Positions 50,674-59,258 of a DNA stretch of 64,000 bases are shown in pieces. Positions within the stretch are counted from its first letter, which is position 1; each line of letters opens with the position of its first letter. Under the pieces are notes generated by a model. The model saw only the letters and a program-made list of their open reading frames with translations. It was not told the DNA's origin and ran no database searches. Position numbers and translations under genes: made by a program. This DNA comes from Sphingomonadales bacterium 32-65-25 (GTDB lineage: Bacteria > Pseudomonadota > Alphaproteobacteria > Sphingomonadales > Sphingomonadaceae): positions 1-64,000 of the forward strand of contig NCEU01000007.1 of the NCBI GenBank assembly GCA_002280855.1, read 5' to 3'.

Positions 50674-51620
50674 CGCACGGAGCGCCGCCGCTCCCGCTGT
50701 TTTTCCACCCCGATTACGCGCCGCCGCTGCCGCCGGGGCATCGGTTTCCGATGAGCAAATATGCCCTGCTGCTGCCCGAACTGGCTGCGCGCGGGCAGGC
50801 GGTCGATCCGCGCGATCCGCCGTTGATGCCGGTGGAATGGCTGCACGCCGTCCACGATCCGGCCTATGTCGATGCCGTTCTCGCCGCCGCCGTGCCGCCC
50901 GACGTGGAGCGCCGCATCGGCCTGCCCGTTACCCCCGCCGTTGCCCGCCGCACCCGGCTGGTGGCCGGCGGCACGCACGCGGCGGCCTTGCATGCGCTTG
51001 CCCACGGCTGGGCGGCCAACGGTGCTGGCGGCAGCCATCATGCCGGGCCGGAGGGCGGTGCCGGCTATTGCGTCACTAATGATCTCGCCATCGCCGCCAA
51101 CCGGCTGGTGACAGAGGGACAGGCACGCTGCATCCTGATCGTCGATTGCGATGTGCACCAGGGCGATGGCACGGCCCGCATTATGGCCGGGCGTTGTGAC
51201 ATCATCACGCTCTCCATCCATGCCGAAAAGAATTTCCCGGTGCGAAAGGCGCGTTCCACCCATGATATCGGCCTGCCCGATGGCACTGGCGACGCCGATT
51301 ATCTGGCCGCGCTGGAACCGGCATTGGCGGCGCTGCTCGCCCGGCATCGGCCGCAACTGGTGCTGCACCAGGCCGGGGTTGATCCGCACCAAGACGACCG
51401 GCTTGGCCGGCTTGCGCTGACGGATGATGGCCTTGCTGCCCGCGAGGCGCTGGTGGCGCGGCTTGCGGCGCGGGCCGGGGCAGCGCTGGCCGTCACGCTG
51501 GGCGGCGGCTATGCCACTGATCCGGCCGACGTTGCCCGCCGCCATGCGCTGGCGCTGACGGCGAGTTGGCAGGCATGGCAGGAATCGGGGAGCGCCGCTG
51601 CGAGGGATGCGGCCGCCTGA
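50670..51620 (+). CDS. Histone-deacetylase-family hydrolase (class II-like)
   Basis: 316 residues. The arginase-like fold has the HDAC pattern FFHPDYAPPLPPGHRFPMSKYALL, then GGSHHAGPEGGAGYCVTNDLAIA with the paired catalytic His, then VDCDVHQGDGTA with metal-binding Asp and His. QAGVDPHQDDRLGRLALT carries the last Asp, and TLGGGYA closes the domain. In bacteria such enzymes deacylate lysines, polyamines or acetoin-related compounds. It is coupled to pepN by ATGA. The substrate is unknown. Confidence 0.9.
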   Translation: MTHGAPPLPLFFHPDYAPPLPPGHRFPMSKYALLLPELAARGQAVDPRDPPLMPVEWLHAVHDPAYVDAVLAAAVPPDVERRIGLPVTPAVARRTRLVAGGTHAAALHALAHGWAANGAGGSHHAGPEGGAGYCVTNDLAIAANRLVTEGQARCILIVDCDVHQGDGTARIMAGRCDIITLSIHAEKNFPVRKARSTHDIGLPDGTGDADYLAALEPALAALLARHRPQLVLHQAGVDPHQDDRLGRLALTDDGLAAREALVARLAARAGAALAVTLGGGYATDPADVARRHALALTASWQAWQESGSAAARDAAA

Positions 51621-51641
51621 TCGCGTAAGGCCGATGTGAAG

Positions 51642-52220
51642 ATGGAAGCACCCGCCCCCGGATCAGCTCCTCCCGCCGCCACCTTGGCGACGGTGCTGAT
51701 GCTGCGCGTGGCGCAAGGCGACAGCGCTGCCTTCACCCAATTGGTGCGCCTGCTCGAACGTCCGGCGCTGGCGCTGGCGTTTCGAACGCTGAACGACCGC
51801 GCCGGAGCCGAGGATGTCTGCCAGCAGGCCTTTACCCGGCTGTGGACGCATGGGCCCCGCTTCGATCCGGCGCGCGGTTCGGCCGAGGCCTGGTTCCGCC
51901 GCATCCTTGTCAATCTCTGCCTCGATCGCCGCCGTGCCATCCGCCCGGTGCAGCCATTGGATGCCGCTGCCGAACTGGCCGATCAACGTCCTGATCCTGA
52001 AGCCGCCGCCATCCGCGCCGATGGCCATGCAAGGCTGGAACTGGCCATGGCCCGCCTCAATCCGCGCCAGCGCCTGGCGCTCAGCCTGTTTCATGGCGAC
52101 GGGTTCAGCATGGCTGAAATCGCCGATCAGATGGACACCACCGCCAAGGCCGTCGAGGGATTGCTCGGCCGCGCCCGTAATGAATTGCGAACCCTGATGA
52201 ACGAAAGCCCACACTCGTGA
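51642..52220 (+). CDS. ECF-type RNA polymerase sigma factor
   Basis: 192 residues from ATG 51642; a GTG six bases upstream is an alternative, and AAGG precedes both. Region 2 reads AAFTQLVRLLERPALALAF and GAEDVCQQAFTRLWTH, followed by AWFRRILVNLCLDRRR. Region 4 reads LNPRQRLALSLFHGDGFSMAEIADQM and AKAVEGLLGRARNELR. It would direct polymerase to stress promoters. It heads a three-gene unit with overlapping stops and starts, together with a membrane protein and a periplasmic sensor-like protein, the layout of metal-responsive sigma systems. Confidence 0.9.
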   Translation: MEAPAPGSAPPAATLATVLMLRVAQGDSAAFTQLVRLLERPALALAFRTLNDRAGAEDVCQQAFTRLWTHGPRFDPARGSAEAWFRRILVNLCLDRRRAIRPVQPLDAAAELADQRPDPEAAAIRADGHARLELAMARLNPRQRLALSLFHGDGFSMAEIADQMDTTAKAVEGLLGRARNELRTLMNESPHS

Positions 52221-52558
52221 CCGCCGCCCAACCCCCCGAAACCGATCTGGATGCGCTGCTTGCCCAGTGGGCCGCAGCGCCGATGGAAGGTGCGTCGGTT
52301 GATGTTTCTGCCATCCTGGCGCAGCCGCAGTTGCGCGATGCACCGCGCCGCGCGGCCCCCGCCTGGCGTCCGGCCTTGATGGCTGCCAGCCTGGCGCTGG
52401 TGGTGGCCGTTGGCGGCTGGATTGGCCTTTCTGAACGTTTTGCGTCCCCCCCAACGCAGATTGCTGTTGTCTCGCCGTCGGCCGAGGCAGGAGCGGGCGA
52501 GGCCGAAGCCTTTGCCCTGGTATTCACGCCGACAGCTGCCGAGGAAGACCTGATATGA
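52217..52558 (+). CDS. Probable membrane anti-sigma factor
   Basis: 113 residues from GTG 52217, overlapping the sigma gene stop by four bases. The N-terminal ~50 residues are cytoplasmic (LDALLAQWAAAPMEGASVDVSAIL). A single span follows at about 53-70 (LMAASLALVVAVGGWIGL), then a ~40-residue periplasmic tail. Length, topology and position behind an ECF sigma gene fit a small anti-sigma factor such as CnrY. No zinc-binding HxxxCxxC motif is present. The role is inferred from context. Confidence 0.65.
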   Translation: MTAAQPPETDLDALLAQWAAAPMEGASVDVSAILAQPQLRDAPRRAAPAWRPALMAASLALVVAVGGWIGLSERFASPPTQIAVVSPSAEAGAGEAEAFALVFTPTAAEEDLI

Positions 52559-53109
52559 CCCCCAAGACGCTGCTGCTGGCGGCGCTGATCGCCGGCCCGC
52601 TGTTTACCGCCCCCGCTTTTGCCCAACCGGCGCCCCCCGCGCCGCCGGCTGCGCACCACGCTGGCCCTCACCATGGCGCTGGCCCCAAGATGGGCCAAAT
52701 GGGCGCCCGCATGTTCCCTTCCATGAGCGAGGCCGGTCGCAAGACCATGCACGAAGCCATGATGGCCGGCGGCAATCGCCGTGACGACCGCCAGAAAGTG
52801 GAAGCCGCGCGCGAAAAGATGCTGGCCGCGCTGGAAGCCGAGCGTTTCGATGCCGGCGCCGTCAAGCGCGCCATGGATGAAGAGCGCAGCTTGGCCGATG
52901 CCACCCGCCAGCAGCGCCAGGCCGCCATGCTGGCCGCCTTCCAGAAATTGAGCCCCGAAGACCGCAAGGCCTTCGTTACCGACAGCCGCGCCATGAAGAC
53001 GCGGATGCAGGGCCGCATGGATGGCTGGCGCGACCGCGTTCGCCGTCTACGTAGCGACGGTGAAGCACGCCCGATGCCGGCGCCGACCGCGCAGCCGATG
53101 GAAGGCTGA
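52555..53109 (+). CDS. Periplasmic Spy/CnrX-like heavy-metal sensor or chaperone
   Basis: 184 residues with a signal peptide ending AFA at about residue 23. A His/Pro-rich stretch follows (AAHHAGPHHGAGPKMGQMG), then a long, charged, amphipathic helical region (RDDRQKVEAAREKMLAALEAERFDAGAVKRAMDEE, then LSPEDRKAFVTDS). This is the pattern of the CpxP/Spy/ZraP/CnrX superfamily; the His and Met residues could bind metal. It overlaps the anti-sigma gene by ATGA. It probably senses metal or misfolded protein and controls release of the sigma factor. Confidence 0.75.
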   Translation: MTPKTLLLAALIAGPLFTAPAFAQPAPPAPPAAHHAGPHHGAGPKMGQMGARMFPSMSEAGRKTMHEAMMAGGNRRDDRQKVEAAREKMLAALEAERFDAGAVKRAMDEERSLADATRQQRQAAMLAAFQKLSPEDRKAFVTDSRAMKTRMQGRMDGWRDRVRRLRSDGEARPMPAPTAQPMEG

Positions 53110-53146
53110 TCCAGACTCCTCCCCAATAGGGCTTCAGCCACGCATC

Positions 53147-54010
53147 TCAGGCCCGCCAGCCCGTCTGGCGGGCCACTTCGTTCCAGACGAGTTCTGCCAG
53201 CCGCCGCACCACCGGGCCAGTGCTGCCACTGCCCACCGCAGTGCCGTCGATGCGCACCACCGGCAGGATCGGCGCAGTGGTGGAGGTGAGGAAAGCTTCA
53301 TCGGCCGCCAGGGCTTCAGCCAGCGTGAACGGCCGTTCTTCCACCACCAGTTGGGCCGCGTGCGCCAGCCGGATCAGGCTGTCCCGCGCGATGCCGGGCA
53401 GGATCGCCGTGCCCACAGGGTGGGTGATGATGCGACCGTCTTTGACGATCCAGGCGTTGGTGCTGCTGCCTTCGCGTACCGTTTCGCCGCTCACCAGCCA
53501 CGCTTCAAACGCACTGGCGTCCTTGGCGGCCTGCTTGGCCAGCACGTTGGCGAGCAGGCCAGTGGTCTTGATGTCGACACGGCCCCAGCGAATGTCGGGC
53601 TGGGTGATGACGGCAATTCCGGTTTCCAGCTGGCGAAGACGCTGGGCGAAATCGAAGCGCCGCACGGTCATGACGAGATTGGCCGGCGCCGCGCCCGGAA
53701 AGGCGTGATCGCGCTTCGCCGTGCCACGGCTCACTTGCATGTAGATGATGCACTCAGCAAAGCCGTTGGCCGCGATCAGCCGCCGCGCCTGCAAGGTGAG
53801 CGGGCCATCGGCAATATCCAGCCCGATACCCAGCTCCGCCAGGTTGCGGCGCAGGCGCACCAGGTGCGGGCCCCAATCCAAAATGCGCCCGTTCATCACC
53901 GCGCACACTTCATACACGGCATCGCCGAACTGGGTGCCGCGATCCTCGATGTGCAGGCTGGCGTTGGCCAGCGGCAGGATGCGCCCGTTGACATAAGCCA
54001 GTTGCGGCAT
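53147..54010 (-). CDS. dat: D-amino-acid transaminase / class IV aminotransferase
   Basis: 287 residues, fold type IV PLP enzyme. It starts LAYVNGRILPLANASLHIEDRGTQFGDAVYEV, with the typical RG-[FL/TQF]-GD turn, and has the Schiff-base Lys in DIKTTGLLANVLAKQ and the phosphate-binding EGSSTNAWIV. The block TSTTAPILPVVRIDG matches D-alanine transaminases. It would interconvert D-amino acids, supplying D-Glu or D-Ala for peptidoglycan, but branched-chain activity cannot be excluded. It is transcribed away from the photolyase gene. Confidence 0.87.
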   Translation of the reverse strand: MPQLAYVNGRILPLANASLHIEDRGTQFGDAVYEVCAVMNGRILDWGPHLVRLRRNLAELGIGLDIADGPLTLQARRLIAANGFAECIIYMQVSRGTAKRDHAFPGAAPANLVMTVRRFDFAQRLRQLETGIAVITQPDIRWGRVDIKTTGLLANVLAKQAAKDASAFEAWLVSGETVREGSSTNAWIVKDGRIITHPVGTAILPGIARDSLIRLAHAAQLVVEERPFTLAEALAADEAFLTSTTAPILPVVRIDGTAVGSGSTGPVVRRLAELVWNEVARQTGWRA

Positions 54011-54085
54011 GGTGTTGCGTCCTCTTCCCTCTGTGCGAAGGAGCGTCTAGCGGCTGGCCCTCCTGATTGTCGAGAGGCCGTGCCC

Positions 54086-55468
54086 ATGACCACCCAGCTT
54101 GTCTGGTTCCGCAACGATCTGCGCCTCGCCGATCACGCCGCCCTGATTGCAGCGGCTGCACGCGGGCCTGTCGTGGCGCTGTTCGTGCTGGATGATGAGA
54201 CGCCTGCGGCGTGGCGGATGGGCGCGGCGCAGCGCTGGTGGCTGCATCACAGCCTGACCAGCCTTGGCCGCAGCATTGCCGAGCGCGGCGGCCGGCTGAT
54301 CCTGCGCCGGGGCCGCGCCGGGCCGATCGTGCGGGCCCTGGCCGCGGCGTTGGGCGCGCAGGTGCACACGCTGATCCATCACGAGCCGTGGGCGGCAGTG
54401 CAGGCGGCGGAAGCCGGCGCCGTGACCGAGCATCTCGGCGTCACGCTGGCACCGCCGGAGAGTGTCTTGAGCGGCACCGGTGGGCGCTATCGCATCTTCA
54501 CGCCGTGGTGGAAGAAGTTGCTCGAACAGATGCCGCCGCCGCGCCCGCTGCCGGTGCCGGAAGTGCGTTGGGCCGATGTGGGCAGTATCGCCAGCGATGA
54601 TCTTGCCAGCTTGGGCCTGCTGCCGACCGCGCCCGATTGGTCTGGCGGGTTCAGCGATTGGCAGCCAGGCGAAGCCGGGGCCGCCGCGCGCCTGACCGAT
54701 TTCGCCCGCCGTGCCGCCCGTTACGACGCCTCGCGCAACCTGCCTTCAGTGGAAGGCACCTCGCGCCTGTCCCCGCATCTGGCGCTTGGCGAAGTCTCCC
54801 CAAATGCCGCCTGGCATGTGATCGCTGATGCAGTGGGCGAGACCGTGGCCGAGCCCTATTTGCGCGAACTGGGCTGGCGCGATTTTGCCGCCAACATCAT
54901 CGAACAATTCCCCGATCATGGCGACTCGCCCAACCGCGAGGCCTTCAACCGATTCCCGTTCGTGGATGATCCGGCCGGCCTCAAGGCCTGGTGCCACGGC
55001 CAGACCGGCTATCCGATTGTCGACGCTGGCATGCGGCAACTCTGGGCCACCGGCTGGATGCACAACCGGGTGCGCATGATCACGGCCAGCTTCCTGGTGA
55101 AGCATCAGTTGATCGACTGGCGCCACGGCGAGCGCTGGTTCTGGGATTGCTTGGTCGATGCCGATTACGGCAGCAACGCGCAGGGCTGGCAGTGGGTGAT
55201 GGGATCGGGCGTCGATTCATCGCCCTTCAACCGCATTTTTGCCCCCATCGGCCAAAGCGCCAAGTTCGACGCTGCCGATTATATCCGCCGCTGGGTGCCG
55301 GAACTAGCCAAACTGCCCGACGATCTGATCCACGCGCCATGGGAAGCCGGGGTTGGGCTGATCCGCGCCGGCGTGAAGCTGGGCCGGGATTATCCGGCGC
55401 CAATCGTCAATCACGAAGCCGCCCGCGCCCGCGCGTTACAAGCGTGGGCGGCCGTGAAAGCCGGTTAA
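54086..55468 (+). CDS. phrB: Deoxyribodipyrimidine photolyase (class I type)
   Basis: 460 residues from ATG 54086. The antenna domain begins LVWFRNDLRLADHAALI. The FAD domain shows TSRLSPHLALGEVSPNAAWH, LGWRDFAANIIEQFPDHGDSPNREAFNRFPF, TGYPIVDAGMRQLWATGWMHNRVRM, then LVDADYGSNAQGWQWVMGSGVDSSPFNRIFAP and FDAADYIRRWVPEL. These are the Trp chain and FAD contacts of class I CPD photolyases. It repairs UV dimers with light. It is the second photolyase-family gene of the window, and overlaps the convergent pirin gene by four bases. Confidence 0.92.
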   Translation: MTTQLVWFRNDLRLADHAALIAAAARGPVVALFVLDDETPAAWRMGAAQRWWLHHSLTSLGRSIAERGGRLILRRGRAGPIVRALAAALGAQVHTLIHHEPWAAVQAAEAGAVTEHLGVTLAPPESVLSGTGGRYRIFTPWWKKLLEQMPPPRPLPVPEVRWADVGSIASDDLASLGLLPTAPDWSGGFSDWQPGEAGAAARLTDFARRAARYDASRNLPSVEGTSRLSPHLALGEVSPNAAWHVIADAVGETVAEPYLRELGWRDFAANIIEQFPDHGDSPNREAFNRFPFVDDPAGLKAWCHGQTGYPIVDAGMRQLWATGWMHNRVRMITASFLVKHQLIDWRHGERWFWDCLVDADYGSNAQGWQWVMGSGVDSSPFNRIFAPIGQSAKFDAADYIRRWVPELAKLPDDLIHAPWEAGVGLIRAGVKLGRDYPAPIVNHEAARARALQAWAAVKAG

Positions 55469-56169
55469 GCCAGATCGAACACCAGCGCTTCCGCACCTTC
55501 GTCCGACGACAGCGCCAGTGCGGCGGTCTCTTTCACCGCCAGGCCATCGCCCTGCTTCAGCGCGTGGCCGTCCACCACCAGGCTGCCGCGCGCCACCTGC
55601 ACCCAGGCATGGCCACGCGACACGGGCATGTTCAGCGTACCGCCTGGTGCCAGCACGGCGCGGGTGATGCTGGCGTCGCTGTGGATGGTGACGGCGCTTT
55701 CCGGCGCTTGCGGAGCGGCGATCACGTCCAGCCGCGATACGCCGTCCGCCACCTGCGGCAACGTCTTTTGCTCATAGCCAGGCGCAATGCCTTGGCTGTT
55801 GGGCAGCAGCCAGATCTGTAGCAAATGCACCGGATCGGTTTGGCTGGCATTGAACTCGCTGTGGCGGATGCCAGTGCCGGCGCTCATGCGCTGGGCCTCG
55901 CCAGGGCGGATCACGGCGCCGCTGCCGATGCTGTCGCGATGTTCCAGCGCCCCATCCAGGATGTAGGTGACGATCTCCATATTGTCGTGCGGGTGGGTGG
56001 GGAACCCGCCGCCGCCGGCAATGCGATCCTCGTTGATGACGCGCAAGCTCCGGAAACCCATGATCTTGGGATCATAATAGTTGCCGAACGAGAAACTGTG
56101 CGTCGCCTTCAGCCAGCCATGATCGGCGCGGCCACGGTCTTCGGATTTGCGGTGCAGATAGGTGGGCAT
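55465..56169 (-). CDS. Pirin-family bicupin
   Basis: 234 residues from ATG 56169, with GGAGA eight bases upstream. The first cupin carries the metal-binding HPHDNMEIVTYILDG and FSFGNYYDPKIMGFRSLRVINEDRI blocks of YhhW-type pirins, and the segment RMSAGTGIRHSEFN supplies the remaining His and Glu ligands. The second cupin is degenerate. Related proteins have quercetinase or redox-linked regulatory activity. An extension upstream to 56253 has no ribosome site. Confidence 0.9.
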   Translation of the reverse strand: MPTYLHRKSEDRGRADHGWLKATHSFSFGNYYDPKIMGFRSLRVINEDRIAGGGGFPTHPHDNMEIVTYILDGALEHRDSIGSGAVIRPGEAQRMSAGTGIRHSEFNASQTDPVHLLQIWLLPNSQGIAPGYEQKTLPQVADGVSRLDVIAAPQAPESAVTIHSDASITRAVLAPGGTLNMPVSRGHAWVQVARGSLVVDGHALKQGDGLAVKETAALALSSDEGAEALVFDLA

Positions 56170-56254
56170 GTCAGTGTCTCCGGTTGGAGTGGTTGCAGCC
56201 GATATGGGGGCGGGCGCAAGCCCTGCCAGATGCGGCGCTGTCACAGCAGCCATA

Positions 56255-56953
56255 TCAAAAGGGAATGACTTCGCCCTGCCAGTCGAGCAGCAGGCCGGAG
56301 TGTGCCGGCGTGGCCTGATCGATCACCTGCAGCAGATGGCGGGCGCTTTCCTCAGGCGTGAACAGCGTCTTCACGCCCTTCTGGAACGGCTTGGACAGGC
56401 CGGAATCCACGGTGCCGGGATGCAGGGCGAGCAGGATCTGCTCCGGGCTGCGCCGCGTCTGCTCGATGGCCATGGTGTGGATCAACTGGTTGAGCGCCGC
56501 CTTGGACGCCCGATAGCTGTGCCAGCCGCCGAGCCGATTGTCTGCAATCGAGCCAACGCGGGCGGAGAGCGCCGCCAGCACCGTCTTGCGACCCTTGGGC
56601 ATCAGCGGCAGCACGGCGCGGGCAACGAGCGCCGGGCCGATGGTGTTGACGGCAAAGGCTGTGGAGAGCGCCTCCGCAGAAAGCTGGCTGTTGGCCTTTT
56701 CGGGCGCGAGCCCCGTCCCGTGCAGGACGCCGGTGGCGACGAACACCAGATCGGGCGCGACGGTGAGGGCAGCGGTGGCACGCTCGATGCTGGCGGGATC
56801 GGCAAGGTCAACGCCGCTGCCGCGGCTCCAGCGCGTGACGCTGGCCACGGCTGGATCAGCATCAAGCAAGGCCGCAAAGGCCCCGCCGATGCCACCGGTC
56901 GCGCCGACGATCAGCGCAGTGAGGCCTGATTGGAAACTGGGGAGAAGGGTCAT
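56255..56953 (-). CDS. Short-chain dehydrogenase/reductase (C-factor-like)
   Basis: 232 residues. The NAD(P) site ALIVGATGGIGGAFAALL lies near the start, and the active site SARVGSIADNRLGGWHSYRASKAALNQ contains the Ser and Y-x-x-x-K of classical SDRs. The segment LHPGTVDSGLSKPFQKGVKTLFTPEESA matches the CsgA/C-factor subgroup. Substrate unknown. It lies 85 bp upstream of pirin on the same strand and may share a transcript with it. Confidence 0.88.
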   Translation of the reverse strand: MTLLPSFQSGLTALIVGATGGIGGAFAALLDADPAVASVTRWSRGSGVDLADPASIERATAALTVAPDLVFVATGVLHGTGLAPEKANSQLSAEALSTAFAVNTIGPALVARAVLPLMPKGRKTVLAALSARVGSIADNRLGGWHSYRASKAALNQLIHTMAIEQTRRSPEQILLALHPGTVDSGLSKPFQKGVKTLFTPEESARHLLQVIDQATPAHSGLLLDWQGEVIPF

Positions 56954-57025
56954 GCCCTCCGCTTAGCGCGGCAGCAGTGCGGGGTCAGAGGTCGCGTGGT
57001 CGCAGGCGCGATTGCTGCGGGCCGA

Positions 57026-57388
57026 TCAGTCCTTTTCCATCGTGCATTGCAGTGGGTGCTGGTGCTGACGGGCGAAATCGATGACCTGGTTCACCTTGGT
57101 CTCGGCCACTTCATAGGTGAAGATGCCGCACACGCCCACGCCGCGCTGATGCACATGCAGCATCACCCGCGTTGCATCCTCGATGCTCATCTTGAAAAAG
57201 CGCTGCAGGCAAAGCACCACAAATTCCATCGGCGTGTAATCGTCGTTCAGCATCAGCACCTTGTACAGTGCTGGCTTGGCCGTTTTGGCGAGCGGCTTGG
57301 TGGCCAGGCCCACGCCCGTGCGGCCGCCGCCGCCACTGCCAGCGTCGCGCTCTTCATCGGTCATGCGCGGATCAAGGCCTGCCAGCAT
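57026..57388 (-). CDS. clpS: ClpS, N-recognin adaptor of ClpAP
   Basis: 120 residues from ATG 57388; ATG 57364 would give 112. The flexible N-terminal extension is Gly-rich, and the core domain reads [58 protein letters not shown]. The NDD-x-TPMEFV motif and the M and H-rich pocket bind N-terminal Phe, Leu, Trp or Tyr of substrates. It delivers N-degron proteins to ClpA. clpA is not in the window downstream; SDR and pirin genes follow instead. Confidence 0.95.
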   Translation of the reverse strand: MLAGLDPRMTDEERDAGSGGGGRTGVGLATKPLAKTAKPALYKVLMLNDDYTPMEFVVLCLQRFFKMSIEDATRVMLHVHQRGVGVCGIFTYEVAETKVNQVIDFARQHQHPLQCTMEKD

Positions 57389-57486
57389 CAAGGAAATTCC
57401 GGAGGGAAAAGGGGAGCAATCCACCCCTATATAGCAAAAATTATTCGCGAAAAAAGGGGCGCTGCCGTCACAGCCAGCCCAAGCGA

Positions 57487-57521
57487 AAGGGGCGAGCAAC
57501 CATGCCGGCCGCTCGCCCCTT
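57487..57521 (-). terminator. Hairpin terminator downstream of the phasin gene
   Basis: AAGGGGCGAGC (57487-57497) pairs perfectly with GCTCGCCCCTT (57511-57521). Read on the minus strand, the stem is followed by TCGCTTGGG. It lies 50 bp after the phasin stop and before clpS on the same strand, so it should separate the two transcripts. Confidence 0.7.
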
Positions 57522-57570
57522 GCTGTTGCAGGCCGCCCGTCAGACAGGCGGCGCGCTTGCGTGCCAGAAC

Positions 57571-58374
57571 TTACTTGGCAGTCCAGGCCGACTTCAGCTT
57601 GTCGGTGGCGACTGCCATCTGGTTCTGCATCGGCTCCATCACTTCGCCAGCCAGCTTGACCATCATTTCGGTCATCTTGCTGTACTGAGCGACGGCCTCG
57701 TCGAACTGGGTCTTGGCGAATTCGCTCTGCAGCTGCATCAGATCGTTCGGGGTCTTGGCCGAGGCCAGGGTCTTCACCATGGCCGAGGTGTCTTCGAACG
57801 ACTTCTTCGACGCTTCGGTCAGGTGCGTCATCAGCTGCTCGACGCCGGTCGTGGCGGCCTTGGCCGAAACCATCAGCGCATCGACGTTGGCGCGGGTCAT
57901 TTCGCCCATCTCGTCCATGCTCTTCATGCTGGCTTCGACGGCTTCCTTCGACTTGGCGGTCACCTGCTCCATGGCAGCCTTGCCGTTGCTGAGCGCAGCT
58001 TCGGCCTGGGTGCTGAGCTGGGTGACGGCAGAGCGAACAGTGTCCTGGGTGGATTCAAAGGCAGTGGCCATAATCGGTTCCTTTCGTGCGGAATCAGAAG
58101 AGAGGGAAGTGGAGGTAATCGGAGGGACAGCCGCGACGGGTGCCACATCGGCAGGTTCCGGCGTGAACGGCACCCTGGCGGGGGCAGGTGCCACCACAGG
58201 TTCCGGTGCCGCGGCAGTTTCAACCACCACTTCAGCCACGGCAGGTTCCGGCGCAGAATCGATGGTCAGGGCTACAGCCTTTGGTGCAGGCGCCGCCGCA
58301 GCCGGCGCGTTTGCCTTCACCGGCGCACGCTTGGCGGCAGGTTTGGACTTGGGCGCTGAGGTCTTGGCGGTCAT
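57571..58374 (-). CDS. Phasin-family granule protein with long Ala/Pro-rich N-terminal extension
   Basis: 267 residues from ATG 58374 (GGAGA six bases upstream). Residues 1-100 are a low-complexity Lys/Ala/Pro/Val region. From residue ~102 ([15 protein letters not shown]) the phasin domain follows as long amphipathic helices ([59 protein letters not shown]). Phasins coat polyhydroxyalkanoate granules. An in-frame ATG at 58071 has its own AAGGAACC site, so a 166-residue short form may also be made. Confidence 0.85.
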   Translation of the reverse strand: MTAKTSAPKSKPAAKRAPVKANAPAAAAPAPKAVALTIDSAPEPAVAEVVVETAAAPEPVVAPAPARVPFTPEPADVAPVAAVPPITSTSLSSDSARKEPIMATAFESTQDTVRSAVTQLSTQAEAALSNGKAAMEQVTAKSKEAVEASMKSMDEMGEMTRANVDALMVSAKAATTGVEQLMTHLTEASKKSFEDTSAMVKTLASAKTPNDLMQLQSEFAKTQFDEAVAQYSKMTEMMVKLAGEVMEPMQNQMAVATDKLKSAWTAK

Positions 58375-58470
58375 CTGTGTCTCCGGCTTGCTGCAATGCA
58401 ACATATGCAGATGCCGCCCTGGATTCAAGAGGCCGTATGTTGCAGTGCAGCAAATTTCCGCCGGCGATGA

Positions 58471-59007
58471 TCAGCTCCAGCGCAAACCCTTATTATCACT
58501 GGAAAGAGTCTTGCCAGCCCGCGCGGCCGTGGCCACCAGCATCGCGGCCACGGCGCTGCGGTTGTCGCTGGCCGGGGCGCCGGCGAACACCGCGGCCACC
58601 GAATCAGGCCAGGTGCAGCCCTGCGGCACCTCCACCCCATCATGTGTGACCACCAGCGCCCGCATCCGGTTCAGATCCGCCACCAACATGGCACAGCCGG
58701 CCACCAGCGGGGCCATGCCATCGATGGCATCGCCGGAAAATTGCCAATCAACGCTGGTGCCATCCAGCCCGGCCATCACCAGCTTGCCCAGCGGAGCGCC
58801 GGCCATGGCGTTTTCGCCGGCACCCAGCGCGAGGCGCACCAGCCGGAGCCGCCCGGTCAACCGCTGCGCGCCCGACATGATCAATTCGTTGATCTCGGCA
58901 TCGGGCGTCGCATCGTCCAGCAACTCACTCGCTGTCATCACGCTGGCGATCGGCGTTGCCAGATCATGGCACAGCCAGCGCACCACCCAGTGGCTCAAGT
59001 CGCTCAT
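58471..59007 (-). CDS. chpT: ChpT-like histidine phosphotransferase
   Basis: 178 residues from ATG 59007, which overlaps the cold-shock gene stop (TGATG). The DHp-like helix starts with WLCHDLATPIASVMTASELL, where H14 is the likely phosphate acceptor, as in ChpT (LCHDL). The rest is a degenerate histidine-kinase-like ATPase domain without N-box motifs. In Caulobacter ChpT passes phosphate from CckA to CtrA and CpdR, controlling cell cycle or motility. In sphingomonads this role is likely but not shown here. Confidence 0.8.
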   Translation of the reverse strand: MSDLSHWVVRWLCHDLATPIASVMTASELLDDATPDAEINELIMSGAQRLTGRLRLVRLALGAGENAMAGAPLGKLVMAGLDGTSVDWQFSGDAIDGMAPLVAGCAMLVADLNRMRALVVTHDGVEVPQGCTWPDSVAAVFAGAPASDNRSAVAAMLVATAARAGKTLSSDNKGLRWS

Positions 59008-59258
59008 CACACCACCCCCGGTTCGGCGGAAGGATCCTGGACCCCGCCATCGTCTCGAATCATCAGGCCCAGCGCGATCAGGCGGCCATCGCCATCCTGC
59101 GCCAGCTCGAAGTCCAGCCGCTGCCCCGGCTGCAATTGCACCCGCCCGGCGGCATTCACCGCGGACACATGCACGAACACATCACGCGGCCCCAGATCAG
59201 GTGTGATGAAGCCATATCCCTTCTTGCCATCAAACCACTTCACTTCGCCACTGGCCAT
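59007..59258 (-). CDS. Cold-shock-domain protein
   Basis: 83 residues. The OB fold starts MASGEVKWFDGKKGYGFI with RNP-1 (KGYGFI) and has RNP-2 in DVFVHVS. After ~65 residues the domain ends and a short acidic tail follows (RDDGGVQDPSAEPGVV), unusual for a plain Csp. It binds single-stranded RNA or DNA. The gene abuts the JAMM gene upstream (one-base overlap) and chpT downstream, forming a compact three-gene operon. Confidence 0.92.
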   Translation of the reverse strand: MASGEVKWFDGKKGYGFITPDLGPRDVFVHVSAVNAAGRVQLQPGQRLDFELAQDGDGRLIALGLMIRDDGGVQDPSAEPGVV

